A stretch of 64,000 bases of DNA from Bacillus timonensis (GTDB lineage Bacteria > Bacillota > Bacilli > Bacillales > Bacillaceae_L): assembly GCF_004799755.1 (NCBI RefSeq), contig NZ_SLUB01000001.1:1-64000 (forward strand). Direction: 5' to 3'. Shown piece after piece: positions 28,676 to 37,232 of the stretch. Position 1 is the first letter of the stretch. Each line of letters opens with the position of its first letter. Under the pieces are notes generated by a model. It ran no database searches. It was not told where the DNA came from and was given only the letters and a program-made list of their open reading frames with translations. Position numbers and translations under genes: made by a program.

Positions 28676-28681
28676 TATAAT
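28676..28681 (+). promoter_or_regulatory. Candidate -10 element of the minor pilin operon
   Basis: A consensus TATAAT lies 37 bp before the first pilin start and after the folC terminator. There is no good -35 at 16-18 bp, so the promoter may need an activator. Confidence 0.45.
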
Positions 28682-28717
28682 GGTGCTAAAGAACTATTTG
28701 AGATTGGGGAGTGGAGG

Positions 28718-29149
28718 ATGAAGTCAAAGAATCAAAATGGAATCACTTTAATTGAAGTTCTTGCCTCTATTGTCATTCTATCTCTAATCATTGTTACATT
28801 TGTACCCATGTTCATTCAATCAGCAAAAACAAACAATATTTCTAAAAGTATTACTGAATCCACGTATCTTGCAGAATCAGAGTTGGAAGAAATCATTCAT
28901 TTAAATACAAAATCTGCTTCTCCTTCCCTACTTGAATTATCAACTCAAATGTTAAGTAAAGGATACAGCAACGATCCCTCTTGTAGCCATTGTTATGGAA
29001 TGATGAAAGATGACCGGTATGTTTTTGTGCAATTAAAGGATACTACAACTGACCTTGGAAAGGTTGTTTTAAAGATATATAGAGATTCAAACAAACAAAA
29101 GCTCGAATCCCAAATGGAGACGGTTTTATCTTGGAAAAATAGTGGGTGA
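28718..29149 (+). CDS. Type IV pilus minor prepilin (PilV-like)
   Basis: This 143-residue protein has a class III signal peptide: short basic leader, cleavage after G8, then ITLIEVLASIVILSLIIVTF with E13 as the Glu5 of the mature pilin. The rest is soluble and has a CSHC motif (CxxC) near residue 88. I choose ATG 28718 behind GGGGAG; an upstream in-frame ATG would bury the signal in a long leader. Size, order and sequence resemble PilV-type minor pilins. PilD (below) should process it. Its stop overlaps the next gene's region, so the minor pilins form one operon. Confidence 0.85.
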   Translation: MKSKNQNGITLIEVLASIVILSLIIVTFVPMFIQSAKTNNISKSITESTYLAESELEEIIHLNTKSASPSLLELSTQMLSKGYSNDPSCSHCYGMMKDDRYVFVQLKDTTTDLGKVVLKIYRDSNKQKLESQMETVLSWKNSG

Positions 29150-29154
29150 TCAGG

Positions 29155-29547
29155 ATGGAAAAATGTGAAAAGGGTGTAACATTGGTTGAACTTTTAGCAG
29201 CCATTTCACTTCTTTCAATTATTCTTCTGCTTGCTAGCTCTGTTCATTTATTTGGGCAAAAACAGATGAATACACAAAAGAATGAAGTACAAATCCAATC
29301 ACAAGAAAGACTTGCTGCAAATCTAATTACAAAAGAAATAAGAAAAGCAGACTCGGTTAAGGTCAATAATCCCAATGAATTAACGATTAATGGCTCAGAT
29401 GTATACAAACTTGAGGGAACCACAATTGAAAAAAATAATGAAGAGTTTATGACGAATATAAATGGTTTTAATGTTTCCAAGAATGGGAATCAAGTGATTT
29501 TAAAAATAGGAGATCTACCTGAAACTACTATTTATATCCGAGAATAG
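29155..29547 (+). CDS. Type IV pilus minor prepilin (PilW-like)
   Basis: This 130-residue protein has the leader MEKCEKG with cleavage expected after G7 and a hydrophobic N-terminus VTLVELLAAISLLSIILLLA containing the conserved Glu5. The C-terminal part is a small soluble domain. ATG 29155 is preferred over GTG 29146, which overlaps the previous stop. In position and architecture it corresponds to PilW/GspJ-type minor pilins that prime pilus assembly; the exact subtype is inferred. Confidence 0.83.
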   Translation: MEKCEKGVTLVELLAAISLLSIILLLASSVHLFGQKQMNTQKNEVQIQSQERLAANLITKEIRKADSVKVNNPNELTINGSDVYKLEGTTIEKNNEEFMTNINGFNVSKNGNQVILKIGDLPETTIYIRE

Positions 29548-29557
29548 GCGTGATATT

Positions 29558-31081
29558 GTGAAAAAACAAACTTCATTTATCCAAAATGAAAAAGGTATTG
29601 CTCTTGTCATGGTACTCTTAATTCTTACGGTCATGACAATTTTAGGACTAGCCATAATGGGACTCACCCTTAACAATATGAAAATGAGTTCGGGGGAAAG
29701 AAGCTACCAATCTACCTATTATATTGCTGAATCGGGCATCACCTATGCAATGGACAAGGTCAATCAAAATATTGTAAATATCTATAATGACTCTGCCACT
29801 AAAGGCACATTTTTTTCGGAAATTGATCAGATGATTACCGACATAAATAACGAACCGCCCTATCGCAATTTTGAAGAAGCTTTTGGCCATATACCAGAGG
29901 CAAAAATAACGATAGAAAAGATTGGGAATTACGAAGTGAATGACAACTATCGAGACTATAAACTCACTTCGATCGGAACAATCGATAATCGCTCACGGAC
30001 AGTGGAGAAACAAATTCGTATTTTTTGGGTAAATAAATCGAATATTGATATTCCTGATACGGCGGTGTTTGTGAAAGAGAAAATTGATTTATCAGGTGGA
30101 GCAAAAATTACTGGGGATGTTGGAACGAACTCATCTGCCCCAAGGTCAGTCGTTCTTGATGGGGGAGCCAGTATTTCAGGAACAGTATATGTTGGTCCAA
30201 GTGCTGGAAATGATGTTATAGATACAAATAATAAGGATGTAAAGATTCAAGTAGTAAATCTACCCTATATTAAAATATTCGATTTACCGCAGTTTCCTGC
30301 TTTTCCCAGCAACTCGATACCAAAGAATGAAATAATTTATAAAGATAACAATAGCCATGATGTCATTTATAACGAATCATTACTCATTAATAGTTGGGTT
30401 GCAAATAACTATACTTTAAAGATGAATAAGGATTTACAATTCAATGAGATTTATATTACCTCAAATAATACGTTAAATATTGATATAGGTAATACTGATC
30501 GAAACATCGTTGTAAATCATCTAAATGTTCCAAATGGGAAAATAAATATAATTGGTAAAGGAAAGCTGATCCTTTATGTTTCGAATAAGATAACAATGGG
30601 GGCTGGTAGTGTTATAAATACATCAACTGATATTGATAACAATAAAGTGAGTAAAGGAAAAAAACTGGAGCTTATGAAGGGACAAATAAATAAGCTTGAT
30701 ATTTTTTATAAAGGGACTAGTTTAGATATGTCTGGAGACCAAAGAATTTACGGCTCTTTATACGCTCAAAATGCAAACATAACAATGACTGGAGGTTCTG
30801 GTTTTCAAGGACATATTATTACTGGTGGTGGGAAAATAGATATTAGTGGAGGAGCTAATGCTATAACACAAGTATTTTATGCGCCAAATTCAAATGTGAA
30901 TATTACTGGTGGTGGAACTATTCAGGGTAATATTATTTCTAAATCACTCACCATTTCAGGTGGAGGATCGGTAACATATGATAGTATTACATTAGAAGAT
31001 TTGCCACCAATGTTTGGTGGAACAACAGAGAACATTTCACCAAAAGATATCCTATCAGCAGAACCAACTCGTGAAAAATAA
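29558..31081 (+). CDS. PilX-like prepilin with Gly-rich beta-solenoid-like C-terminus
   Basis: This 507-residue protein has a class III leader ending NEKG and the hydrophobic stretch IALVMVLLILTVMTILG, typical of PilX N-termini. Residue 5 of the mature form is Met, not Glu, a feature shared with GspK-type tip pilins. Residues about 180-500 carry many short GG-containing turns (DLSGGAKITGDVG, LDGGASISGTVYVG, MTGGSGFQGHI, DISGGANAI, ITGGGTIQGNI, ISGGGSVTYDS), suggestive of a right-handed beta-solenoid. It starts with GTG, 10 bp after the PilW-like gene. Likely a pilus-tip or adhesive subunit (inference). Confidence 0.8.
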   Translation: MKKQTSFIQNEKGIALVMVLLILTVMTILGLAIMGLTLNNMKMSSGERSYQSTYYIAESGITYAMDKVNQNIVNIYNDSATKGTFFSEIDQMITDINNEPPYRNFEEAFGHIPEAKITIEKIGNYEVNDNYRDYKLTSIGTIDNRSRTVEKQIRIFWVNKSNIDIPDTAVFVKEKIDLSGGAKITGDVGTNSSAPRSVVLDGGASISGTVYVGPSAGNDVIDTNNKDVKIQVVNLPYIKIFDLPQFPAFPSNSIPKNEIIYKDNNSHDVIYNESLLINSWVANNYTLKMNKDLQFNEIYITSNNTLNIDIGNTDRNIVVNHLNVPNGKINIIGKGKLILYVSNKITMGAGSVINTSTDIDNNKVSKGKKLELMKGQINKLDIFYKGTSLDMSGDQRIYGSLYAQNANITMTGGSGFQGHIITGGGKIDISGGANAITQVFYAPNSNVNITGGGTIQGNIISKSLTISGGGSVTYDSITLEDLPPMFGGTTENISPKDILSAEPTREK

Positions 31082-31097
31082 GTTTATAAAGATGATT

Positions 31098-31124
31098 AAA
31101 GGAGCGAGAACGCTCTTTTTTTTT
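31098..31124 (+). terminator. Terminator after the minor pilin operon
   Basis: GAGCG (31102-31106) pairs with CGCTC (31111-31115) around AGAA, and a preceding A-tract pairs with part of a nine-T run. Short but with a strong U-tract. Confidence 0.8.
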
Positions 31125-31271
31125 GAGGAAAAACTGACACGAGTAAAAATATGACGAATTGTAACAAAAAAATTGCTTTTATTACAAAGAGCGCGTAAAC
31201 TCTCTTTAGTATTTTCCTATTTTCATATAAAATGATAGGAAGAAGAATAGGTATATTTTACTATCTTATTT

Positions 31272-31299
31272 TTGAATGTTAATAAGGTCTTTTTAAAAT
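31272..31299 (+). promoter_or_regulatory. Candidate promoter of the VanW-PilB operon
   Basis: TTGAAT at 31272-31277 and TAAAAT at 31294-31299 are 16 bp apart, about 77 bp before the VanW-family gene. The match is moderate. Nothing else is visible in the 250 bp between the terminator and the gene. Confidence 0.45.
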
Positions 31300-31375
31300 C
31301 ATGTAAATGAATCTGGAGACACTACAAACTAATCACGGTTAAATAAAGAAGTCAAAAAGAGTCGAAAGGAGCACA

Positions 31376-32701
31376 ATGATGCAGAAATTACATACAGTTA
31401 AAATTTTCAGCTTGCTCTTACTTTGTGTTATACTCCTATCCCTTTTTTCGACTTTTGGATCAAAAACGTACCATGCCTTTTTTGCTAACGATTCCTTTAA
31501 GGAAGGAACAATGATTGGACCAGTTGATGTGACTGGTCTTAGCGAAGAGGATGCGAGAACAGCCTTGTTATCAGAGGTTGAAACCTGGTATGGAATAGGT
31601 GAAATAACACTTGTTTCTGGTGATATGAAAAATGCTGTAAATAAACGAGAAATGTTTAGTATCGATATCCTTGAAAGTGTAAATACAGCAGTTGATGGTG
31701 CTCAAAACCCTTTGCTAACAGGGGTAAAAGATGAAAGCCTAGAAAAAGTTCTAAACGAAATTAGCTCAATAGAAATGAACACAGTTGAGCTTGAAAATGA
31801 GTTGCTGCTTCCTGCTACAACTTTACATCCAGGTAAGATTGAGATTAACCTTGGAAAATTTGTCGAGGTCGATGAAAATAATATCGTATCACAATCAGTG
31901 ATTCGCAATCTTAAGGATGAAAGTGAAATCGTAAATTGGGTGAAAGAATTTGAAGTAGTGAATTTGCCTGCAAACAAGCCATTTTCTTTGCTATCATTTT
32001 TAGAGGAAAGTGATACAATTTCAAACTATTCGAATGAATCATTAAGTGTAATTGCAACTGGAATCTATTCAACTGTCTTATCCTCCAATTTTGAAATCAT
32101 TGAAAGACATATTAGTGCCCAACTGCCTGATTATGCAACTTTCGGATATGAAGCGGTGTTTGAAAAAGAAAAAAAGGATTTACTGATTTATAATGTTAAT
32201 CCTTACGAATATAAACTACTGTTTTCATTGAAAAATCATGAATTCAATGTACAGCTTATTGGTCCAGAAATGCAATCTTCGATAAATGTGAAAATAGAAG
32301 ATGAAGAGTCCCTCGAACCTAAGATTATTAAGCAGTATGATCGTACTCTTCCTAAGGGCGAAATGGTGGTAAAACAAAAAGGAACTGCTGGACAATTTGG
32401 TAAAATCTATCGCATCGTTGAAAAAGCTGGTGAGGTAGATGAAAAGGTGAAGGTAGCTGAGGACTATTATCCACCAATTCACACAATCGAAGCCCATAGT
32501 ATTTTAGTACCGGAATCCCCTCAAAACCCGAGCGATAAGCAACCAGATGGTAATATTTCAGATCCGGATATTGCTCCTGGAATAAATAATGGTTCAAACG
32601 GTGAAGAAAATAATCAAGAATCTGGAAATGATACGGACGAAAATAACGAAAATATAGATTTATGGGAGGATCCTGATCCATTGCATTTACAAAAATCTTA
32701 G
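31376..32701 (+). CDS. VanW-family protein with G5-like domain in the pilus cluster
   Basis: This 441-residue protein has one N-terminal membrane anchor or signal (about residues 8-28), then a segment typical of VanW-family surface proteins (FKEGTMIGPVDVTGLSEEDA). A VanW-like domain lies in the second half (NPYEYKLLFSLKNHEFNVQL), followed by a G5-like domain (about 325-385, ending DYYPPIHTIEAHSI) and an Asn/Asp/Glu-rich tail. The domains suggest an exported cell-wall-associated protein. Two ATGs (31376, 31379) are possible behind GAAAGGAG. It ends 17 bp before pilB, so it is probably cotranscribed with the motor genes; a role in passing the pilus through the wall is inferred. Confidence 0.8.
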   Translation: MMQKLHTVKIFSLLLLCVILLSLFSTFGSKTYHAFFANDSFKEGTMIGPVDVTGLSEEDARTALLSEVETWYGIGEITLVSGDMKNAVNKREMFSIDILESVNTAVDGAQNPLLTGVKDESLEKVLNEISSIEMNTVELENELLLPATTLHPGKIEINLGKFVEVDENNIVSQSVIRNLKDESEIVNWVKEFEVVNLPANKPFSLLSFLEESDTISNYSNESLSVIATGIYSTVLSSNFEIIERHISAQLPDYATFGYEAVFEKEKKDLLIYNVNPYEYKLLFSLKNHEFNVQLIGPEMQSSINVKIEDEESLEPKIIKQYDRTLPKGEMVVKQKGTAGQFGKIYRIVEKAGEVDEKVKVAEDYYPPIHTIEAHSILVPESPQNPSDKQPDGNISDPDIAPGINNGSNGEENNQESGNDTDENNENIDLWEDPDPLHLQKS

Positions 32702-32718
32702 GGAGGAGGGGAAATTCC

Positions 32719-34374
32719 ATGCTTAGAGGACGTAGGCGATTAGGAGATTTGCTAATTGAGGCAGGTCTTTTAACAGAGCAACAGTTAAAACAAGCCTTAG
32801 AAGATCAGTCGGAATCACAAAAACTTGGAGATATTCTTCTTCAAAAAGGGTTTATTACAGAGCAACAACTAATCGAGGTTCTCGAGTTTCAATTAGGGAT
32901 CCCCCATGTGAGTCTATTTCGATATCCAATCGACACATCATTAACGACATTGATACCAAAAGAAATGGCGAGAAGACATCATTTAATCGCCCTTCGCAAA
33001 GATGGGGACAAGCTATTTGTCGCAATGGCAGACCCAATGGATTATTACGCCATTGAGGATTTACGCCTAACGACTGGGTTTCAGATCGAACCCGTTATAG
33101 CCTCTAAGGACGAGATCATACGGGCGATTAATAAGTTTTATGATTTAGACGAAGGGGTAAAGGAACTTTTTGCAGAAGCTCCTACGGAAATTGAAGAAGA
33201 GAGAATTACAAACGAGGATTCACCAGTTGTTAAATTAGTAAACCAAATCCTGCAAAATGCTGTTCAGCAGCGTGCCAGTGATATTCATGTCGATCCGCAT
33301 GAAACAAAGGTTTTACTTCGTTATCGAGTAGACGGTGTGCTCCGTACGGAACGGTCGTTACCAAAGAGCATGCAAGGCGTCCTAACAGCACGCATTAAAA
33401 TTATGGCGAATCTAGATATTACCGAAAGCCGCATCCCTCAGGATGGTCGAATAAAAATAAATCTTGAAGCACATCATATTGACTTACGTGTTTCCACCTT
33501 ACCAACTGTATATGGTGAGAAAATTGTAATGAGAGTTTTAGATTTAGGGAGCGCATTAAATAATCTTTCACAATTAGGATTTAATAATGTGAACCTCGAA
33601 CGATTTAAAAGACTGATTCATAGCCCAACAGGAATTGTATTAATTACGGGTCCTACCGGGTCAGGAAAGTCGTCCACTCTTTATGCTGCATTAAATCAGC
33701 TTAATTCTGAAGATGTAAATATCATTACAATTGAGGATCCTGTCGAATACCAGCTAGAAGGTATTAATCAAATTCAAGTAAATCCAAATGTCGGTATGAC
33801 ATTTGCAAAAGGGCTTCGGGCGATTTTACGGCAAGATCCTAATATCATTATGGTTGGAGAGATTCGTGACCAGGAAACAGCGGATGTGGCTGTCCGAGCA
33901 TCATTAACTGGTCATCTAGTCCTAAGTACTCTCCATACAAACGATTCACTTGGTACGATTACACGCTTAATTGATATGGGGGTTGAACCATTCCTTGTTG
34001 CCTCATCACTCTCAGGCGTAGTCGCTCAGCGATTGGTTCGTCGTGTTTGTCGAGATTGTGGTCAGTTGCAGGAACCAACTGTACGGGAGCTCGAAATCTT
34101 CGCAAAACGCGGAATTACCATTGAAAAAGTGAACCGAGGAAAAGGCTGTGGAACCTGTAATATGACAGGATATAAAGGTAGGGTTGCCATCCATGAGTTA
34201 CTGGTAATCAACGACAACATGAAAAGGGCAATTATGAATCGAGAGTCTTACACAACTCTACGTGACCTAGCCATCAAAAACAAAACCATCTTTTTAATTG
34301 ATGATGGGCTATTAAAAGTAAAACAAGGATTAACAACTACAGAGGAAATATTAAGAGTAACAACAGCTGAATAG
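32719..34374 (+). CDS. pilB: Type IV pilus assembly ATPase PilB
   Basis: PilB is the cytoplasmic hexameric ATPase that powers pilus extension. The 551-residue protein has an N-terminal MshEN/GspE-N domain (about 1-150), Walker A GPTGSGKSS at 311-319, an Asp box (TIEDPVEYQ), Walker B with IMVGEIRD, and His box around GHLVLSTLHTND. The tetracysteine zinc site is C444, C447, C477 and C480. RBS is GGGAGGAGGGG. It is much larger than ComGA of the competence system and is followed by PilT, which marks a true type IV pilus rather than a competence pseudopilus. Confidence 0.95.
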   Translation: MLRGRRRLGDLLIEAGLLTEQQLKQALEDQSESQKLGDILLQKGFITEQQLIEVLEFQLGIPHVSLFRYPIDTSLTTLIPKEMARRHHLIALRKDGDKLFVAMADPMDYYAIEDLRLTTGFQIEPVIASKDEIIRAINKFYDLDEGVKELFAEAPTEIEEERITNEDSPVVKLVNQILQNAVQQRASDIHVDPHETKVLLRYRVDGVLRTERSLPKSMQGVLTARIKIMANLDITESRIPQDGRIKINLEAHHIDLRVSTLPTVYGEKIVMRVLDLGSALNNLSQLGFNNVNLERFKRLIHSPTGIVLITGPTGSGKSSTLYAALNQLNSEDVNIITIEDPVEYQLEGINQIQVNPNVGMTFAKGLRAILRQDPNIIMVGEIRDQETADVAVRASLTGHLVLSTLHTNDSLGTITRLIDMGVEPFLVASSLSGVVAQRLVRRVCRDCGQLQEPTVRELEIFAKRGITIEKVNRGKGCGTCNMTGYKGRVAIHELLVINDNMKRAIMNRESYTTLRDLAIKNKTIFLIDDGLLKVKQGLTTTEEILRVTTAE

Positions 34375-34385
34375 GTGGGATTTAT

Positions 34386-35432
34386 ATGAAGGATAAAATT
34401 AATCAAATATTACATTCAGCAAATGAGCATAAGGCTTCTGATATTCATATAACAGCTGGTGTTCCTCCGATTTTTCGTATCAATGGGGATTTAAAAAGAT
34501 ACGGAAAAGATATATTAAAGCCACCAGTCATTGAGGAAATAGCAAAAGCAATAGTACCAGAAGAAATGTGGGACCGTTTTAAACAAAAAGGAGAGCTCGA
34601 TTTTTCGTACGGCATTTCAGGTGTATCACGATTTCGTGTCAATATCTATATGCAAAGGGGATGTCCAGCCATCGCTTTTCGGGTGATACCTACTTCTATT
34701 CCGACAATTGAGGATCTTGTACTACCACAGGTTTTAAAAAAAATTAGTCAAAAGCCACAAGGGTTAATACTTGTTACAGGTCCAACCGGTAGCGGGAAGT
34801 CTACAACTCTTGCAGCGATGATTCACTACATTAATCAAACAATGAGCAAGCATGTCGTGACATTAGAGGATCCGATTGAATACCTGCATAAACATGGGAT
34901 GAGTATCATTGAGCAACGTGAGGTAGGAAGTGATACTCGTAATTTTGCAAATGGTCTTAGAGCGGCCTTACGACAAGACCCGGACGTCATTCTTGTCGGA
35001 GAAATGCGTGACTTAGAAACAACACAAACGGCAATTACTGCAGCGGAAACGGGTCATCTTGTATTAGGAACCTTACATACAGTAAATGCACCGTCTACCA
35101 TTGACCGTATCATTGATATGTTTCCATATGCGCAGCAGCCACAAATCAGAATCCAATTGGCAAATGTACTAGTAAGTGTCATATCCCAGAGGTTATTTCC
35201 AACGGTTGATAAAAAAGGACGCAAGGCTGCTACTGAGATTTTACTCAATAATTCTGCAGTCGCGAATTTAATTCGAAATGAAAAAAACCACCAGATAAAG
35301 AATGTGATGCAAACAAGCCGTGCAGAAGGAATGCATACATTGGAAACCGATCTTTTAGACTTAGTTCGTGCCGGAGTGATTTCAAGAGATATTGCTCAAC
35401 CCTTTTTACAGGAGCTAAATCCAAATGCCTAG
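34386..35432 (+). CDS. pilT: Type IV pilus twitching motility ATPase PilT
   Basis: PilT is the retraction ATPase that depolymerises pili. The 348-residue protein has Walker A GPTGSGKST at 132-140, Asp box TLEDPIEY, Walker B with VILVGEMRDLET and the PilT-type GHLVLGTLHT His box; there is no tetracysteine zinc site, which separates it from PilB. The start is 11 bp after pilB and it overlaps pilC by 8 bp. PilT is absent from B. subtilis, so its presence implies retractile pili. Confidence 0.95.
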   Translation: MKDKINQILHSANEHKASDIHITAGVPPIFRINGDLKRYGKDILKPPVIEEIAKAIVPEEMWDRFKQKGELDFSYGISGVSRFRVNIYMQRGCPAIAFRVIPTSIPTIEDLVLPQVLKKISQKPQGLILVTGPTGSGKSTTLAAMIHYINQTMSKHVVTLEDPIEYLHKHGMSIIEQREVGSDTRNFANGLRAALRQDPDVILVGEMRDLETTQTAITAAETGHLVLGTLHTVNAPSTIDRIIDMFPYAQQPQIRIQLANVLVSVISQRLFPTVDKKGRKAATEILLNNSAVANLIRNEKNHQIKNVMQTSRAEGMHTLETDLLDLVRAGVISRDIAQPFLQELNPNA

Positions 35433-36630
35433 ATTTAAATATGAAGGTAGAGATAAATTTGGTAAGAAATCCGGTACGATTTCAGGAACTTCTAAGCAGG
35501 ACGCAGTTAGGTCTCTTCACGATAAAGGCATTCGGGTGATTACGATTAATGAGGTACCAGAGACATTTTTGACGAAAGATATCGCGGTTGGTCATCCAGT
35601 AAAGCTAAGAGAGTTTGTCATTTTTTTACGTCAATTTGCAACCCTTATTAAAGCGGGTGTGACAATAGTCGATTCGATAAATATTTTGGCGCATCAAACG
35701 AGCAGTAAGCCACTCCAGAAAGCTCTCCTAGAGGTAGGCGTAGATTTAAGAGAGGGGATCCCTTTATCTACGGCAACAACCAAGCATAAGAGGATTTTTA
35801 CGAACCTTTTTACGAATATGATTCGGGTAGGCGAAGTTGGCGGAAATCTTGATGATACATTAGAAAATCTTGCCGGTTATTATGAGAAACAGAATAAAAC
35901 AAGACAAAAGGTAAAGTCAGCAATGGCGTATCCAGCCGTTGTGGGTATTATCGCAGTCGTTGTCGTCATTTTTCTATTAGTTTCCGTCGTTCCAACTTTT
36001 GTAGACATGTTTGCTGATTTTGGTGCGGAGCTACCGGCTATCACGAAATTTGTTTTACATGCAAGTGTGTTTATGCAAAAGTTTTGGTGGCTTGTTGTCC
36101 TTTTAGGCCTGGTTATTTATTTGCTTTTTATATTCCTTAAGCGAAAACAAGAAACTAGATTTTATCTAGATTATGCTCTATTAAAAATGCCGATATTTGG
36201 GAAGCTAATACAGAAGGCTGTTCTCGCTCGTATGACAAGAACATTAAGTTCGATGTTGAATAGTTCAGTTCCTATCTTGCAAGCACTATCCGTAGTCGAA
36301 ACAATTGTGGAAAATGAAGTGATTGCAAAAGTGGTAAAACAATCGAGACAAGCTCTTGAACAAGGGAAGTCAATGACGGAGCCGATGAAAAAGCATTGGG
36401 CATTTCCACCGCTCATCACCCATATGATTGCAATCGGTGAAAGCACAGGTTCATTAGATGAAATGCTGGGGAAGGTTGCTAATTTTTATGAAGATGAAGT
36501 AGACAATGCAACAGATCAGTTGAAATCATTGATTGAACCTCTCATGATTGTTTTTTTAAGCGGTATAGTCGGGACTATTGTCACTGCGATTTTAGTACCG
36601 ATGTTCGATATCTTTAACCAAATCCAATAA
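35425..36630 (+). CDS. pilC: Type IV pilus inner-membrane platform protein PilC
   Basis: PilC is the GspF-family platform protein that couples the ATPases to pilin insertion. The 401-residue protein has two homologous GspF domains (about 65-190 and 265-390), with membrane helices near 170-192, 218-238 and 372-395. The start overlaps pilT by 8 bp. It is the last gene of the VanW-B-T-C run; a 137-bp gap with a separate -10 element follows. Confidence 0.95.
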   Translation: MPRFKYEGRDKFGKKSGTISGTSKQDAVRSLHDKGIRVITINEVPETFLTKDIAVGHPVKLREFVIFLRQFATLIKAGVTIVDSINILAHQTSSKPLQKALLEVGVDLREGIPLSTATTKHKRIFTNLFTNMIRVGEVGGNLDDTLENLAGYYEKQNKTRQKVKSAMAYPAVVGIIAVVVVIFLLVSVVPTFVDMFADFGAELPAITKFVLHASVFMQKFWWLVVLLGLVIYLLFIFLKRKQETRFYLDYALLKMPIFGKLIQKAVLARMTRTLSSMLNSSVPILQALSVVETIVENEVIAKVVKQSRQALEQGKSMTEPMKKHWAFPPLITHMIAIGESTGSLDEMLGKVANFYEDEVDNATDQLKSLIEPLMIVFLSGIVGTIVTAILVPMFDIFNQIQ

Positions 36631-36719
36631 AAGGTAAAAAAATCCATATTTTTTGTAAAGAAATGTGTAAACTTTATCGTTTTAAACAAAATTCTAGTGT
36701 TTTCAACAGCATTTGCTAT

Positions 36720-36725
36720 TATAAT
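36720..36725 (+). promoter_or_regulatory. -10 element of the major pilin promoter
   Basis: A consensus TATAAT lies 43 bp before the major pilin start, in an AT-rich gap after pilC. The -35 is weak. A private promoter would fit the high amount of major pilin needed (inference). Confidence 0.5.
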
Positions 36726-36767
36726 AAGTAGTAGAATTGGACTAGTTCCTATGAAGGAGAGGAAAAA

Positions 36768-37166
36768 ATGCTTAAAAAATATTTGAAGAATGAAAAAGGA
36801 TTAACATTGATTGAGTTATTAGCGGTAATTGTCATATTGGGGATTATTGCGGCTATTGCAGTGCCTTCGATTGGGAATGTGATTAACAAAACCGAAGAAA
36901 AAGCAGCTTACGCTGATGCACAACAAATAATTGAATCTGCTAGATTGTACATTACATCTGAAAATCCTACATTCACCAGCAATGTTTTAACCCTAGACCA
37001 AGATGATACGGAATTTCAATCATACTATGATAAAGCAAGAGATTTCTCATTAACAGTTACTAAAGAAACTAATGGACAATTATCGTTTAAATTTACTGCA
37101 TTAGAAGATATTACAATTCCAGAGGTCGGTTTAACTGAGGAAGCAATAACACAAAAATTAAAGTAA
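36768..37166 (+). CDS. Major type IV prepilin (PilA/ComGC-like)
   Basis: This 132-residue prepilin has the leader MLKKYLKNEKG, cleavage after G11, and the classic N-terminal helix LTLIELLAVIVILGIIAAIA with E16 as Glu5. The rest, about 85 residues, would form the globular head. It is the shortest and best-conserved pilin of the cluster, lies between pilC and pilD with its own promoter-like element, and has a strong AAGGAGAGG site; I infer it is the main pilus subunit. No cysteine pair is visible, so stability does not rest on a disulfide. Confidence 0.9.
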   Translation: MLKKYLKNEKGLTLIELLAVIVILGIIAAIAVPSIGNVINKTEEKAAYADAQQIIESARLYITSENPTFTSNVLTLDQDDTEFQSYYDKARDFSLTVTKETNGQLSFKFTALEDITIPEVGLTEEAITQKLK

Positions 37167-37179
37167 TTATTAAATCATG

Positions 37180-37208
37180 GAGGTAACCTTCTATTAGGAG
37201 GTTATCTC
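37180..37208 (+). promoter_or_regulatory. Intercistronic hairpin between pilin and pilD
   Basis: GAGGTAACC (37180-37188) pairs with GGTTATCTC (37200-37208) with one G-U pair and an 11-nt loop. No U-tract follows. It could protect the 3' end of a pilin mRNA after processing and lower pilD expression (inference). Confidence 0.55.
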
Positions 37209-37232
37209 AATATATGATAGGGGCTCAATCAG

